A DNA stretch of 34,515 nt, from NCBI GenBank assembly GCA_905339295.1, contig CAJPFI010000003.1, positions 1-34,515 on the forward strand. Reading direction: 5' to 3'. The position numbers and the translations under genes were made by a program. Under the pieces are notes generated by a model. That model was not told the DNA's origin. It searched no databases and saw nothing but the letters and a program-made list of their open reading frames with translations. This DNA comes from Burkholderiales bacterium. GTDB taxonomy: Bacteria; Pseudomonadota; Gammaproteobacteria; Burkholderiales; Casimicrobiaceae. This document shows positions 1-11,751 of the stretch, piece by piece; the first letter of the stretch is position 1, and each line of letters opens with the position of its first letter.

Positions 1-5
1 GGGTT

Positions 6-338
6 GTGGGTCGGGCTTCGGCCCGACGCCTCGTCGGATCATGTGGGTCGGGCTTCGGCCCGACGCCTCGTCGGATCATGTGGGTCGGGCTTCGGCCCGA
101 CGCCTCGTCGGATCATGTGGGCCGGGCTTCGGCCCGACGCCTCGTCGGATCATGTGGGTCGGGCTTCGGTCCGACGCCTCGTCGGATCATGTGGGTCGGG
201 CTTCAGCCCGACGCCTTATTGGATCATGTGGGTCGGGCTTCGGCCCGACGCGCCGTCGGATCATGTGGGTCGGGCTTCGGCCCGACGCCTCGTCGGATCA
301 TGTGGGTCGGGCTTCAGCCCGACGCCCCGTCGGAGCTC
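6..338. repeat. Tandem array of nine 37-bp hairpin units (family A)
   Basis: Nine head-to-tail copies start at 6, 43, 80, 117, 154, 191, 228, 265 and 302. Each holds the core GTGG followed by GTCGGGC, a four-base loop and GCCCGAC, then a 15-base linker, mostly GCCTCGTCGGATCAT. The loop is TTCG in most copies and TTCA in the copies at 191 and 302; a C-G pair closes the loop, as in the very stable UUCG tetraloop. The copy at 154 has a stem mismatch. Because 37 is not a multiple of 3, all three forward frames stay open across it. The first bases of the window may cut the array. The same core recurs at 13641-13944 and 34422-34508. Confidence 0.95.
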
Positions 339-391
339 CCGGGCGACACGCCCGACGCGGATCCGCCCGCCGCGCCCGCCCCGGTCGCCAT

Positions 392-397
392 CATAAT
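392..397 (+). promoter_or_regulatory. Possible -10 box of the denD-like gene
   Basis: CATAAT matches the sigma-70 -10 hexamer in five of six positions and lies 35 bases before the ATG at 432. It sits in a small inverted repeat, GCCAT-CATA-ATGGC. No convincing -35 hexamer is visible. The rest of 339-431 is GC-rich with no other recognisable signal. Confidence 0.25.
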
Positions 398-431
398 GGC
401 GCGATTCCCCACGCTCGCACGACGGCACACC

Positions 432-1406
432 ATGCACATCCTGATCACCGGCGGCGCCGGCTTCCTCGGGCGCAAGCTCGCCACGGCGCTGCTCGCGCGC
501 GGCTCGCTGGCCGGCGCCGACGGCGCCCCGCGCAGGATCGAGCGCATCACGCTCGTCGACCTCGCACCGGCCGCCGACTTCGCCGGCGAGCGAGTGCGAA
601 GCATCGCCGGCGATCTGGGCGACGCGACGTTGCTCGATCGCGCGTTCGTGCGTGGCGTCGACGGCGTCTTCCATCTCGCCGCCGTCGTGAGCGGCGAGGC
701 CGAGGCCAACTTCGACCTGGGCTGGCGCGTGAACGTCGACGCGACCCGCGCGCTGCTGGAGCGCTGCCGCGCGCTGTCCACGCCGCCGCGCGTCGCGTTC
801 GCGAGCTCGGTGGCCGTGTTCGGCGGCGCGCTGCCCGACCGCGTCCCCGACAGCCAGGCGCTCACGCCACAGTCGTCGTACGGCGCACAGAAGGCGGTGG
901 GCGAGCTCCTCGTCCACGACTACGCGCGCAAGGGCTTCATCGACGGCCGCAGTCTGCGGCTGCCGACCGTCACCGTGCGCCCCGGCAAGCCGAACAAGGC
1001 CGCCTCGTCGTTCGCGAGCGGCATCATCCGCGAGCCGCTTTCGGGCGTCGAAGCGAACTGCCCCGTCGATCCGTCGACGCGCATGTGGCTCGTCTCGCCG
1101 CGCACGATCGTCGACAGCCTGATCGTCGGCTACGAGGCGCCCGCCTCCGCGTTTCCGCCGTCGCACAGCGTCAACGTCCCGGGCATCTCGGTCACGGTCC
1201 GCGAGATGGTCGACGCGTTGCGGCGCGTCGCGAGCGCGGCGGTGGCGAACCTCGTGACGTTCCGCCACGATCCCGTGATCGACCGCATCGTGCGGACGTG
1301 GCCGCGCGACTTCGACGCGCAGGTCGGCCGCGCGCTCGGCATGCACGCCGACGCCGACTTCGAGTCGATCGTCCGGCAGTACGTCGAGCACGACCTCCCG
1401 CGATAG
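432..1406 (+). CDS. denD: D-erythronate dehydrogenase-like NAD-dependent epimerase/dehydratase family protein
   Basis: The 324-residue protein starts with a Rossmann nucleotide-binding motif (TGGAGFLG, residues 6-13) and has the extended-SDR catalytic pair Tyr150 and Lys154 in SSYGAQK. The stretches AAVVSGEAEANFDLG and PNKAASSFASGIIREPL are typical of the DenD group, which oxidises D-erythronate to 2-keto-D-erythronate in the cytoplasm. The ATG at 432 was chosen because it directly precedes the dinucleotide-binding strand. The frame is open back to the window start only because it crosses the hairpin array, so that extension is not believed. The usual partner genes of erythronate breakdown are absent here, so the substrate is inferred from family resemblance. 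The gene converges on dusA, with a repeat element between the two. Confidence 0.8.
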   Translation: MHILITGGAGFLGRKLATALLARGSLAGADGAPRRIERITLVDLAPAADFAGERVRSIAGDLGDATLLDRAFVRGVDGVFHLAAVVSGEAEANFDLGWRVNVDATRALLERCRALSTPPRVAFASSVAVFGGALPDRVPDSQALTPQSSYGAQKAVGELLVHDYARKGFIDGRSLRLPTVTVRPGKPNKAASSFASGIIREPLSGVEANCPVDPSTRMWLVSPRTIVDSLIVGYEAPASAFPPSHSVNVPGISVTVREMVDALRRVASAAVANLVTFRHDPVIDRIVRTWPRDFDAQVGRALGMHADADFESIVRQYVEHDLPR

Positions 1407-1451
1407 CACGTCCGCGAAGGCGATGATCGAGTCACCGCGTCGCTTCGGAGC

Positions 1452-1523
1452 TCGGGGTCAGAGCCGTAACAATTCGCTCTGCGGCGGGCGTGCGACAGAG
1501 TCCAGCGGATCGACGCTGAACAG

Positions 1524-1541
<18 letters not shown>
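1452..1541. repeat. Inverted-pair repeat element, family B, overlapping the 3' end of dusA
   Basis: Perfect 19-base arms lie at 1452-1470 and 1523-1541 (core GGGGTCAGAGCCGTAAC), separated by 52 bases. The spacer contains a smaller inverted repeat (CTCTG at 1477-1481 with CAGAG further right). The element fills most of the gap between two convergent genes. The right arm supplies the last codons and the stop of dusA. The same core is found in four arms at 26969-27132. Confidence 0.9.
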
Positions 1542-2510
<969 letters not shown>

Positions 2511-2836
2511 CGGCACGAGGCTCTCGACGCCCGGTCGATCCAATGGACCCTTCGAGCGGGGGTCATTTTATCGCCCCGCAGGTACCGGCCGTCGCGGCGC
2601 CGGCGCAGGGCACGCGCAAGCCGGGGCTGGAGATCACCTGCGCGGACAGCCTGTTCGTGCCAGGCTTCGGTGACGGGCATTGCGGATCGAGCGGCCGGAG
2701 GACAGAATGTCCCGGCGCAGAGTGCCTGAAGGCCCCTGAGCGGCGCGCTGCCGTCGCCGTCGGGGGAATCCGCGCGCGAGAACAGCGGGATCGAATTCCT
2801 CTCGGACGATGCCGCACGCAAGGGAGCGGCCGTGTC
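2511..2836. other. Divergent intergenic region between dusA and the MBL-receiver gene
   Basis: This 326-bp gap separates two divergent start codons. A leftward -10 box for dusA is visible at 2565-2570. On the right, AGGGAG around 2821-2826 is a plausible but distant ribosome binding site for the ATG at 2837. I see no riboswitch, convincing small gene or terminator in it. Confidence 0.6.
2565..2570 (-). promoter_or_regulatory. Candidate -10 box for dusA
   Basis: Read leftward, the sequence is GATAAAATGA, giving a TAAAAT hexamer (five of six matches to TATAAT) about 55 bases upstream of the dusA ATG. The surrounding GC-rich sequence makes this AT patch stand out. No clear -35 box was found. 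Confidence 0.4.
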
Positions 2837-4162
2837 ATGAGAGTGCGTTTCTGGGGGACGAGAGGGTCGATAGCCACGCCCGGGCCCGACACGAACCACT
2901 TCGGCGGCAACACTTCGTGCGTCGAGCTCACCACTGCCGGCGGCGACCTTCTCGTATTCGACTGCGGCACGGGCGCGCACCGGCTGGCCGCCGCACTGAT
3001 GGCCCAGGGCAAGAAAGCCATTCACACGAACATTCTCCTCGGACACACGCACTGGGATCACATCCAGGGCTTTCCGTTCTTCGGCCCGGCCTTCGTCAAG
3101 GGGAATTCCGCCGCGATCTACGGCCCGGAAGGCAGCCGCGGCTCGCTGCATGACGTGCTGGCCGGCCAGATGGAGTTCACGTACTTCCCCATCGAGCTGA
3201 ACCAGCTGCCGGCCACGATCACCTACCACGACCTGACCGAAGGCATCCGCATCATCGGCGGCGCGCGCGTCGCTACGCAGTTTCTCAATCATCCTGCCAT
3301 GACGGTGGGCTACCGGGTCGAAGCCGACGGCGTGGCGATGGTGTACCTGGTCGACCATGAGCCGTTCTCCGATGTGCTCTGGCGCGCCGGCGCCGAGCCG
3401 GGCCGCGTCGAGTCCATCCTGCACGATGGAGACCGCAGGCACGCCAGATTCATGGCCGACGCCGATTTCGTGGTCCACGACGCCCAGTACACGCCCGAGG
3501 AGTACGCCTCGAAGAAGACCTGGGGGCACAGCACGTACGACTACGTCGTTCAGATGGCCGCGGCGGCCGGCGTGCGTCAGCTCGCGCTGACTCACCACGA
3601 TCCGGGCCATGACGACCACTTCATCGCAGACATCGAGCGCAAGGCCCGCGCTCTGGCCCTGGAGCTCGGGACGGGCCTCGACGTCTTCTGCGCGTACGAA
3701 GGCTGCGAGCTATTCCTGGAGCCGCGCTCCAGCCTGAAACCGTTCGTTTCGGCGGCCCCCTTCCAGGCCTCCGTCGCGCAACGCCGGTTTCACATCCTGG
3801 TGGTGGACGACCAGCCGGATATGCTCACGTTGATCGCTCGCGCGCTGGAGGAGGACCAGTATCAGGTCCGCAAGGCGGCAAGCGGCGCGGAGGCGCTTCG
3901 GATGATCGACGAGTACTTGCCGGACCTCGTGGTGCTGGATTACAGGATGGCCGGAATGGACGGCCTGGCAGTCACGAAGACGCTCCGCGCCAGGCCGGAG
4001 ACTCGATCCCTGCCTGTACTCATGCTCACCGCCATGACCGACGAGCCCAGCACACGCGCCGGTTTCGACGCGGGAGTTTCCGATTACGTCACCAAGCCGT
4101 TTTCGATTCCGCAGCTCACCGCACGCGTCCGCGCCTGCCTCGCAAGGACCCAGATGCCGTAG
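2837..4162 (+). CDS. Metallo-beta-lactamase-fold hydrolase fused to a response-regulator receiver domain
   Basis: The 441-residue protein has two domains. Residues 1 to about 300 form an MBL-fold hydrolase of the type beginning RVRFWGTRGSIATPGP, with the metal motif HTHWDH (70-75) and further ligand candidates at His152 and Asp173; THHDPGH at 252-258 is also conserved in such proteins. Residues about 317-436 form a CheY-like receiver with Asp324/Asp325, phospho-acceptor Asp368 (VVLDYRMAGMDG), Thr398 and Lys420 in TKPF. The output is thus probably an enzyme gated by phosphorylation; no DNA-binding domain is present. The substrate is unknown. The hybrid kinase gene lies tail to tail with it, only 12 bases between the stops, and is the obvious candidate phosphodonor. 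Confidence 0.88.
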   Translation: MRVRFWGTRGSIATPGPDTNHFGGNTSCVELTTAGGDLLVFDCGTGAHRLAAALMAQGKKAIHTNILLGHTHWDHIQGFPFFGPAFVKGNSAAIYGPEGSRGSLHDVLAGQMEFTYFPIELNQLPATITYHDLTEGIRIIGGARVATQFLNHPAMTVGYRVEADGVAMVYLVDHEPFSDVLWRAGAEPGRVESILHDGDRRHARFMADADFVVHDAQYTPEEYASKKTWGHSTYDYVVQMAAAAGVRQLALTHHDPGHDDHFIADIERKARALALELGTGLDVFCAYEGCELFLEPRSSLKPFVSAAPFQASVAQRRFHILVVDDQPDMLTLIARALEEDQYQVRKAASGAEALRMIDEYLPDLVVLDYRMAGMDGLAVTKTLRARPETRSLPVLMLTAMTDEPSTRAGFDAGVSDYVTKPFSIPQLTARVRACLARTQMP

Positions 4163-4174
4163 TCGGGTGACGGG

Positions 4175-6577
<2,403 letters not shown>

Positions 6578-6792
6578 GAAATTGGCTCCGGCTACCGATG
6601 CCTCGGTGTGCATGCGCGCATGTCGCAACAGGCGCCGATGGACAGGGCGGCACTACCGGCCGGTCCGGTCGGTCGTCGACGTGACGCTGCAGCGCCGACT
6701 GCGCCCGGTGCGGAGGTCCCCGCCGCCGCGAGCGCAACGGCGGGCCCTGCCCGGCGACTTCGATGCGATCGTCCGCGCCATTCGGCCCTGCT

Positions 6793-7050
6793 TCAGCGCC
6801 GGAAGTCGCGCACGCCCGCCGCCTTCGCGATGTCGGCCTCGACCTCGGCGCGGCTGCGCTCGTAGACGATCTCGCGCCCCATCGCGTTGCCCGCGTACGC
6901 GTGCCCGGTCCGCGTCGGCAGGAGTTCGCACCGCACGTTGTGCACGCCGGTCCCGATGACGACCTCGATCCGGTCGGCACGCTTGCTGTACACGACGACC
7001 TCCAGGACCTGTCCGCTGGCGGTGGCGCGCACCTTGATCCTCTCGTCCAT
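6793..7050 (-). CDS. Small conserved-looking protein of unknown function
   Basis: I do not recognise this 85-residue protein. It starts MDERIKVRATASGQ, has alternating hydrophobic strands (VLEVVVYS, RIEVVIGTG), one cysteine (VRCELLP) and a charged C-terminal helix (RSRAEVEADIAKAAG). There is no signal peptide or membrane segment. It is believed real because a strong AGGAGG lies 7 bases before the ATG at 7050 and codon use is that of its neighbours. It lies in the same direction as the downstream kinase, 215 bases away, so a shared transcript is possible but unproven. The predicted fold, a small beta-rich domain, is only an impression from the residue pattern. Confidence 0.7.
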   Translation of the reverse strand: MDERIKVRATASGQVLEVVVYSKRADRIEVVIGTGVHNVRCELLPTRTGHAYAGNAMGREIVYERSRAEVEADIAKAAGVRDFRR

Positions 7051-7167
7051 CGTCGGGCCTCCTGCTCCACGCGGGCCCGGCCCGGTCGGCCTGCCCCGCG
7101 GCATCGACTGTACCCCGCCGGGGGTCCGCACCGGCAACTGTCCTGCCGGCGCCGGCGCCGGGAGGCC

Positions 7168-8454
7168 CTACCGTCCCATCAGGAGGCTCGGAAGGAACGT
7201 CGTCACCGCCGGCCAGTACGTGCACAGCGCGAGCACGCCGAACAGCGGCACGAGATACGGCAGGACGGCGCGCGCCATGCGGTCGATCGACACGTCGGCG
7301 ACCTTCGCCGTGACGTAGAGCACCACCCCCACCGGCGGAGTGACCGTCCCGATCATCAGGTTGAGCACGAACACGAGCCCGAAGTGAACCGGGTCGATGC
7401 CGAGCGCGAGCGCCGGCGGCACCAGGATCGGGATCAGCACGAGCATCGCCGCGAGCGCCTCCATGAAGCAGCCGACGACGAGCAGCAACACGTTGACGAT
7501 CAGCAGGTAGACGATCGGATGGGTCGTCAGGTTCGCGAGCGTCGTGCCGAACTCCTGAGGCAGGCGCGACACCGAGATGCAGTACCCGAGCAGCGAGGCC
7601 GTCATCACCAGCGCCATCACGACGCCCGACGTCTCGATCGTGTCCAGGATCACCTTCGGCAGGTCCGCGAGGCGGAACTCGCGGTACACGAACAGGCCGA
7701 GCACGAGCGCGTAGATCGCGGCGACCGCCGCGGCCTCGGTGGGCGTGAACACGCCCGAGAACAGTCCGCCCAGCAGCACCACCGGCGCCATCAGCGCCCA
7801 GAACGCGCCCCTGAACGCCAGCCACAGCACGCGGACGCCTCCGAACGGGTGACGCGGCAGGCCGCGGCGGATCGCGAGGTGGCGGACCATCAGCATCAGC
7901 GCGACCGCCATCAGCAGGCCGGGGATCACGCCGGCGAGGAACAGCGCGCCGATCGACGTCTCCGCGACGACGCCGTAGACGATCATCGGCAGCGACGGCG
8001 GGATGATGGGACCGATCGTCGCCGATGCCGCCGTGATCGCGCCGGCGGTCTCCGCGTCATAGCCTTCCCGCTTCATCATCTCGATCTCGACGGTGCCGAG
8101 CCCCGCCGCGTCGGCGACCGCGGAGCCGCTCATGCCGGCGAAGATCACCGAGCCCACGATGTTCGCCTGGCAGAGTCCGCCGCGCATCCAGCCGACGATC
8201 GCCTTCGCGAACTCGAAGATGCGGACGCTGATCCCCGCCGAGTTCATCAGGTTGCCCATCAGGATGAACAGCGGCGCGGCGAGCAGCGGGAACGAGTTCG
8301 CCGCCATCGCGACCTTCTGCGGGATCACGATGCCGGGAATGCCGGCGAGCGCGAGGAACGCGAAGCCGGCGAGCCCCAGCGCCGCGTAGATCGCCGGCCC
8401 GGCGAACAGGCTCGCAAACCATGCGGCGAGGATCCAGAGCATCAGCTCGATCAC
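7168..8454 (-). CDS. dctM: TRAP transporter large permease (DctM type)
   Basis: This 428-residue, very hydrophobic protein carries about 12 membrane segments and is the ion-coupled channel subunit of a TRAP uptake system. Typical motifs include PLFILMGNLMN, GSAVADAAG with its following charged loop, IIPPSLPMIVYG, GVFTPTEAAAVAAIYAL and GTVTPPVGVVLY. The start is a GTG at 8454, overlapping the stop of the small permease as GTGA, with GGAGG six bases upstream. It is the last gene of the leftward sugar-acid operon. The solute is set by the binding protein; TRAP systems normally take carboxylates, which fits a sugar acid. Confidence 0.95.
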   Translation of the reverse strand: MIELMLWILAAWFASLFAGPAIYAALGLAGFAFLALAGIPGIVIPQKVAMAANSFPLLAAPLFILMGNLMNSAGISVRIFEFAKAIVGWMRGGLCQANIVGSVIFAGMSGSAVADAAGLGTVEIEMMKREGYDAETAGAITAASATIGPIIPPSLPMIVYGVVAETSIGALFLAGVIPGLLMAVALMLMVRHLAIRRGLPRHPFGGVRVLWLAFRGAFWALMAPVVLLGGLFSGVFTPTEAAAVAAIYALVLGLFVYREFRLADLPKVILDTIETSGVVMALVMTASLLGYCISVSRLPQEFGTTLANLTTHPIVYLLIVNVLLLVVGCFMEALAAMLVLIPILVPPALALGIDPVHFGLVFVLNLMIGTVTPPVGVVLYVTAKVADVSIDRMARAVLPYLVPLFGVLALCTYWPAVTTFLPSLLMGR

Positions 8455-8936
8455 GTCCGCCCTCCGTCGCGCGACAGGAGCGCGCCCAGCGCCGCGCGCG
8501 CATCGGCGAGCGCGTAGGCGCCGACCGCGACCGCGGCCAGCGGGACGATCGCGTAGACGACACCCATCGAGAAGAAGAGCGTCGTCGTCTCGACGTCGAG
8601 ATTGCGCTGCATGATGCGCCAGCCGTAGAACGCGAGCAGCGCCGCGAACGCTGCCCCGGCGATCGCCCCGACGAGGCGGAAGGCCGCCTCGCCACGCGGA
8701 GGGAGCCGCCGGGTCGCCGTGTCGATGCGCAGGTGGCTGCGCCGGCGCGCCGCGACGATCCAGCCGAGGAACGACGCCCACACGAACAGGTAGCGCGCGA
8801 GCTCGTCGCTCCAGACCAGGGGGTCGCCGAGGAAGTAGCGGAACACGACCTGCGCGACCACGCACGCGAACATCGCCGCGAACACGGCGATCGCGATGGC
8901 GTCGACCGCGCGGTCGATCCGGCCGGAGGCCGTCAT
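8451..8936 (-). CDS. dctQ: TRAP transporter small permease (DctQ type)
   Basis: The 161-residue membrane protein has four predicted helices (about 10-30, 45-62, 87-108 and 123-145). Family hallmarks are VVFRYFLGDPLVWSDELARYLFVW and the charged RRRSHLRID that follows. It partners the large permease, whose start overlaps its stop by four bases, so the two are translationally coupled. The start is the ATG at 8936, 61 bases after the stop of the binding-protein gene. Confidence 0.93.
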   Translation of the reverse strand: MTASGRIDRAVDAIAIAVFAAMFACVVAQVVFRYFLGDPLVWSDELARYLFVWASFLGWIVAARRRSHLRIDTATRRLPPRGEAAFRLVGAIAGAAFAALLAFYGWRIMQRNLDVETTTLFFSMGVVYAIVPLAAVAVGAYALADARAALGALLSRDGGRT

Positions 8937-8997
8937 GGCAGTCGGCCGCGGCGCAGCGCCGGAACCGCGCGCAGCGGCCCCGGCGCTCGCGCGAGGC

Positions 8998-9972
8998 TCA
9001 GCGGATCGCCTGGATGCGGTCGACCATGCCGGCGCCCCACTTCGACTCGAACATCCTCGGCACCTTCGCGAGGACCGGGTCGCGGAACGCCTTCGCGTCG
9101 GGCGTGATCACGGTCATGCCGGCCGCCTTGAACGTGTCGACGAGCGTGCCTTCCTGCCGGATCAGCTCGGCGTTCTGCCACGCGATGCCGTTCTTCACCG
9201 CGTCCGCGATGATCCTGCGGTCGCCCGCGGAGAGTCCCTGCCAGAACGCCTCGTTCACGACGACGAGCCGGGGCGTGATGATGTGGCCCGACAGGACCAG
9301 GTACTTCTGCACCTCGTCGAACTTGCCGGACTTGATGGTCGGCAGCGGGTTCTCCTGTCCGTCGACGACGTTCTGCTTGAGCGCGAGGTAGAGCTCGCCG
9401 AAGTTCATCGGCGTCGGCTTCGCGCCCCACGCCTCCGCCATCGCCTTGAACACGTCGTTCTCGGGAACGCGCAGCTTGAAGCCGACCATGTCGGCGGGCG
9501 AGCGCACCGCCTTCGACGTCGTCGTGATGTGCCGCGTCCCGTAGTACGTCGTGCCGAGGATGCGCATGCCCCTCGCCTTGACCAGCGTCTGGTTGAACTC
9601 CTCGCCGATCGGGCCGTTCATCGCCTTGTCGAGGTGCGCGGCGTCGCGCCAGATGTACGGCGCCTCGACGACCGAGATCGACGGCACCCACGCGCCGAAG
9701 TTCGCCGCGCCCTCGGTCACCACCTGCTGCGCGCCGTTCGCGACCGCGTCGATCATGTCGCGGGAACCGCCGAGCTGGCCGCCGGGAAACGACTGGATCA
9801 CGATGCGTCCGCCCGACTTCGCCTTCGCCTCGGCCGAGATGCGGTCGATCATCTGCACCGACGGGTGCGTGCCGCCGACCACGTCGCCCCAGCGGATCGT
9901 CACCTGCTGCGCGTGCGCGGCCGCGGCGCCGAGCACCGCGCCGGCCGCCATCGCGATCGTCCATCGTTTCAT
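8998..9972 (-). CDS. dctP: TRAP transporter periplasmic solute-binding protein (DctP type)
   Basis: The 324-residue protein opens with a signal peptide (MKRWTIAMAAGAVLGAAAAHA, cleavage after about residue 21). The mature part has the DctP pattern, including SFPGGQLGGSRDMIDAV and GFKLRVPENDVFKAM; Arg168 corresponds to the arginine that binds the ligand carboxylate in this family. A strong GAGGAGG precedes the ATG at 9972, which overlaps the stop of the regulator gene as ATGA. Neighbouring sugar dehydrogenase, lactonase and aldolase genes suggest an aldonate or other sugar acid as the ligand; this is context only. Confidence 0.94.
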   Translation of the reverse strand: MKRWTIAMAAGAVLGAAAAHAQQVTIRWGDVVGGTHPSVQMIDRISAEAKAKSGGRIVIQSFPGGQLGGSRDMIDAVANGAQQVVTEGAANFGAWVPSISVVEAPYIWRDAAHLDKAMNGPIGEEFNQTLVKARGMRILGTTYYGTRHITTTSKAVRSPADMVGFKLRVPENDVFKAMAEAWGAKPTPMNFGELYLALKQNVVDGQENPLPTIKSGKFDEVQKYLVLSGHIITPRLVVVNEAFWQGLSAGDRRIIADAVKNGIAWQNAELIRQEGTLVDTFKAAGMTVITPDAKAFRDPVLAKVPRMFESKWGAGMVDRIQAIR

Positions 9973-10733
9973 CGTCTTCCTCCTCGGGTGGCGCGCGGGG
10001 TCGCCGCGCGGTTCTGGTGCCGGGACGCACGCGTCCCGGCTCCGGTGTCGGGTGCGGCCGCGCGGCGCGCGGAGCCTTCCGCGGGCGCGGCGTCGCCGAT
10101 GCCGAGCGCGCGGTCGCGCGAGCCGGCGATGTGCGACTCCATGGCGGCAGCGGCACGCGCCGGGTCCCGCGACGCGAGCGCGTCGATGACGTCCAGGTGC
10201 ACGCGCATCACGGGCGCGACGAGATCGGCGTAGAGGCGCGTCTCGCTCTGGCGGATCAGCCGGATCTTGAGCTGGTTGACGCGCCAGGCGTTGGAGACGA
10301 TCCCGTTGCCGAGCGCGTCGACGATCGTCGCGTGCATGCCGTCGTCGACCGCCTGCGCCCTGGCGATCAATGCCGGCGTCACGCCCTTCGCGGACGCCGC
10401 GAGCACCTCCTCGTGCTGGTCGCGCAGCCTGCGTAGCGCCTCGTCGGGCGCGCGCAGCGCGAACTGCGCCGCCGCCTCGCGCTCGATCAGCACCCGGAAG
10501 CCGAACGCGTCGCGGATGAGGCGCACGTCGACCTGGGCGACCTGCATGCCGCGCTGCGGCACCGTGCGGATCAGCCCGTCGGCCTCGAGGCGCGGGATCA
10601 GCTCGCGGATCGCGCCCAGCGGCATACCGGTCAGCTCGACCAGCTCGCGTTGCGAGACGAACTGCCCGGCACGTATCTCGCGCGCGAGCAGGCCGCGCGT
10701 GAACCGCTGGTAGGCCTGGTCGCGCAGCTTCAT
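9969..10733 (-). CDS. GntR-family (FadR/FCD-type) transcriptional regulator
   Basis: The 254-residue protein has an N-terminal winged helix (residues about 5-70: LLAREIRAGQFVSQRELVE, then GMPLGAIRELIPRLEADGLI with the recognition helix, and the wing RTVPQRGMQVAQ). A helical FCD effector domain follows (about 75-225), with candidate metal/ligand residues Asp and His in VDDGMHATIV and in the later histidines. The last 35 residues are Ala/Arg-rich and look disordered. It overlaps the aldolase stop and the dctP start by ATGA on both sides, so it is made with the operon it probably represses. The near-palindrome at 11725-11746 is the likely operator, with release by a pathway intermediate. Confidence 0.92.
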   Translation of the reverse strand: MKLRDQAYQRFTRGLLAREIRAGQFVSQRELVELTGMPLGAIRELIPRLEADGLIRTVPQRGMQVAQVDVRLIRDAFGFRVLIEREAAAQFALRAPDEALRRLRDQHEEVLAASAKGVTPALIARAQAVDDGMHATIVDALGNGIVSNAWRVNQLKIRLIRQSETRLYADLVAPVMRVHLDVIDALASRDPARAAAAMESHIAGSRDRALGIGDAAPAEGSARRAAAPDTGAGTRASRHQNRAATPRATRGGRR

Positions 10734-11728
10734 GGGGGGACGGGCGTCCGCGCCCGGCGCGCGTCCGGAAGCGCGCGATCGAACGCCGCCGCGAGCTCGG
10801 CGCGCGCCGCATCGTCGGCGGGAACCAGCGGCGGCGCGACGGCGACGAACGCGTCGTCGCGGTAGCGGTGCGCGACCAGCGCCTTGACGCCCGGCGTCAC
10901 CGGACGGCGGAGCAGCAGGTCGACCAGCCCGGCGATGCCGGGCACGTCGGCACCGCGCTCGACCATCGGCAGGATCTCTCGCGCGCAGAAGTTGGAGAAT
11001 CCGTTGATCGCGCCGGAGCCTCCCTGTCGCATCGCGCGCGCGAGCTGCCGCTCGTCGCCCACCAGGATGTGCAGGTCGGCGTGGTCGGCGAGCAGCCGCT
11101 CGGTGTTCGTCCATTCGCCGCTCGAGTCCTTGACCCCGGTCACGATGCCCGGAAACGCGCGCTTGAGGCGCCCGATCAGCGGCGATGAAAGGGGCACCGA
11201 GGTGATCGACGGGATGTGGTAGACGATCACCTCGCGCGGCTCCCGGCAGCGCTCGATCACCGACGCGAACCAGCGGTAGAGCCCTTCGTCGCCGACGCCC
11301 TTGAAATAGAAGGGCGGCGCGAGCAGGATGCCGCGACCGCCCGCGTCGTAGAGCTGGTTCGCCTGCGCCGCCGCGTCCTCGACCGACGACGCCGCCACCC
11401 CCGCGAGCACCTGGGCGCGCAGGTCGAACCCGGCGTCGTCCATCGCCTCCAGCATCGCCGCGCGCTGGCCGGTGCCGATCGACGCGCCCTCGCCGGTGGT
11501 CCCGAACAGCGTGACCGACGAGCAGCCGTCGTCGACGACGCGGCGCGCATGCGCGCACAGCCGCGCGAGGTCGACGGCGCCGTCGCGCGCGAACGGCGTG
11601 ACGAGCGCGACGCCGAGGCCGAACCGCTGCGAAGGCGGGCGCGGCGCGCCGCCGGCGCCCTCCGACGCATCGGGGGCGGAGGCGGAACGCGCGGCGGAGG
11701 CGGCGCGGGCGGGGATCGACGTCGACAC
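10730..11728 (-). CDS. DapA/NAL-family aldolase or dehydratase, probably for a 2-keto-3-deoxy sugar acid
   Basis: The 332-residue protein is a class I lyase of the dihydrodipicolinate synthase/N-acetylneuraminate lyase family. It has the pyruvate-carboxylate motif GTTGE (Thr77, Thr78), Tyr170 (VIVYHIPS) and Schiff-base Lys200 (GVKDSSG). In this setting it probably splits a 2-keto-3-deoxy acid into pyruvate and an aldehyde, or dehydrates it; which of these cannot be read from the sequence. The first 35 residues are an Ala/Ser/Pro-rich tail not found in most relatives. No ATG or GTG lies between 11728 and the conserved barrel start, so the GTG at 11728 is taken; it lies inside the putative operator. 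It is the first gene of the leftward operon. Confidence 0.9.
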   Translation of the reverse strand: MSTSIPARAASAARSASAPDASEGAGGAPRPPSQRFGLGVALVTPFARDGAVDLARLCAHARRVVDDGCSSVTLFGTTGEGASIGTGQRAAMLEAMDDAGFDLRAQVLAGVAASSVEDAAAQANQLYDAGGRGILLAPPFYFKGVGDEGLYRWFASVIERCREPREVIVYHIPSITSVPLSSPLIGRLKRAFPGIVTGVKDSSGEWTNTERLLADHADLHILVGDERQLARAMRQGGSGAINGFSNFCAREILPMVERGADVPGIAGLVDLLLRRPVTPGVKALVAHRYRDDAFVAVAPPLVPADDAARAELAAAFDRALPDARRARTPVPP

Positions 11729-11746
11729 GCTGACATGTTAGTGTGT
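11725..11746. promoter_or_regulatory. 22-bp near-palindromic operator between divergent sugar-acid genes
   Basis: The half-sites are ACACGCTGACA and TGTTAGTGTGT; nine of eleven positions pair. It occupies nearly the whole 23-bp gap between the GTG at 11728 and the ATG at 11752. A leftward promoter can be proposed across it: TTGCGC at 11763-11758, a 17-base spacer and TAACAT at 11740-11735. That places the transcript start at or next to the GTG, which would make a leaderless mRNA. Binding by the GntR-type protein of the operon would block both directions. Confidence 0.6.
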
Positions 11747-11751
11747 GCAGA

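Noticed and set aside
6-338. CRISPR array
   Set aside because: Repeats and linkers are both nearly identical between units, so there are no unique spacers; no cas genes are present. The same holds for 13694-13944.
6-431. N-terminal extension of the denD-like protein through the hairpin array
   Set aside because: The frame is open only because the array has no stops in any forward frame. The ATG at 432 gives the exact family N-terminus.
2511-2836. Riboswitch upstream of the MBL-receiver gene
   Set aside because: The gap is structured by GC content, but no conserved aptamer signature (cobalamin, cyclic di-GMP, SAM or others I know) could be matched.
8455-8865. Upstream extension of the DctM frame
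   Set aside because: It overlaps dctQ fully and has no family similarity. The GTG at 8454 with GGAGG upstream gives the standard permease start.
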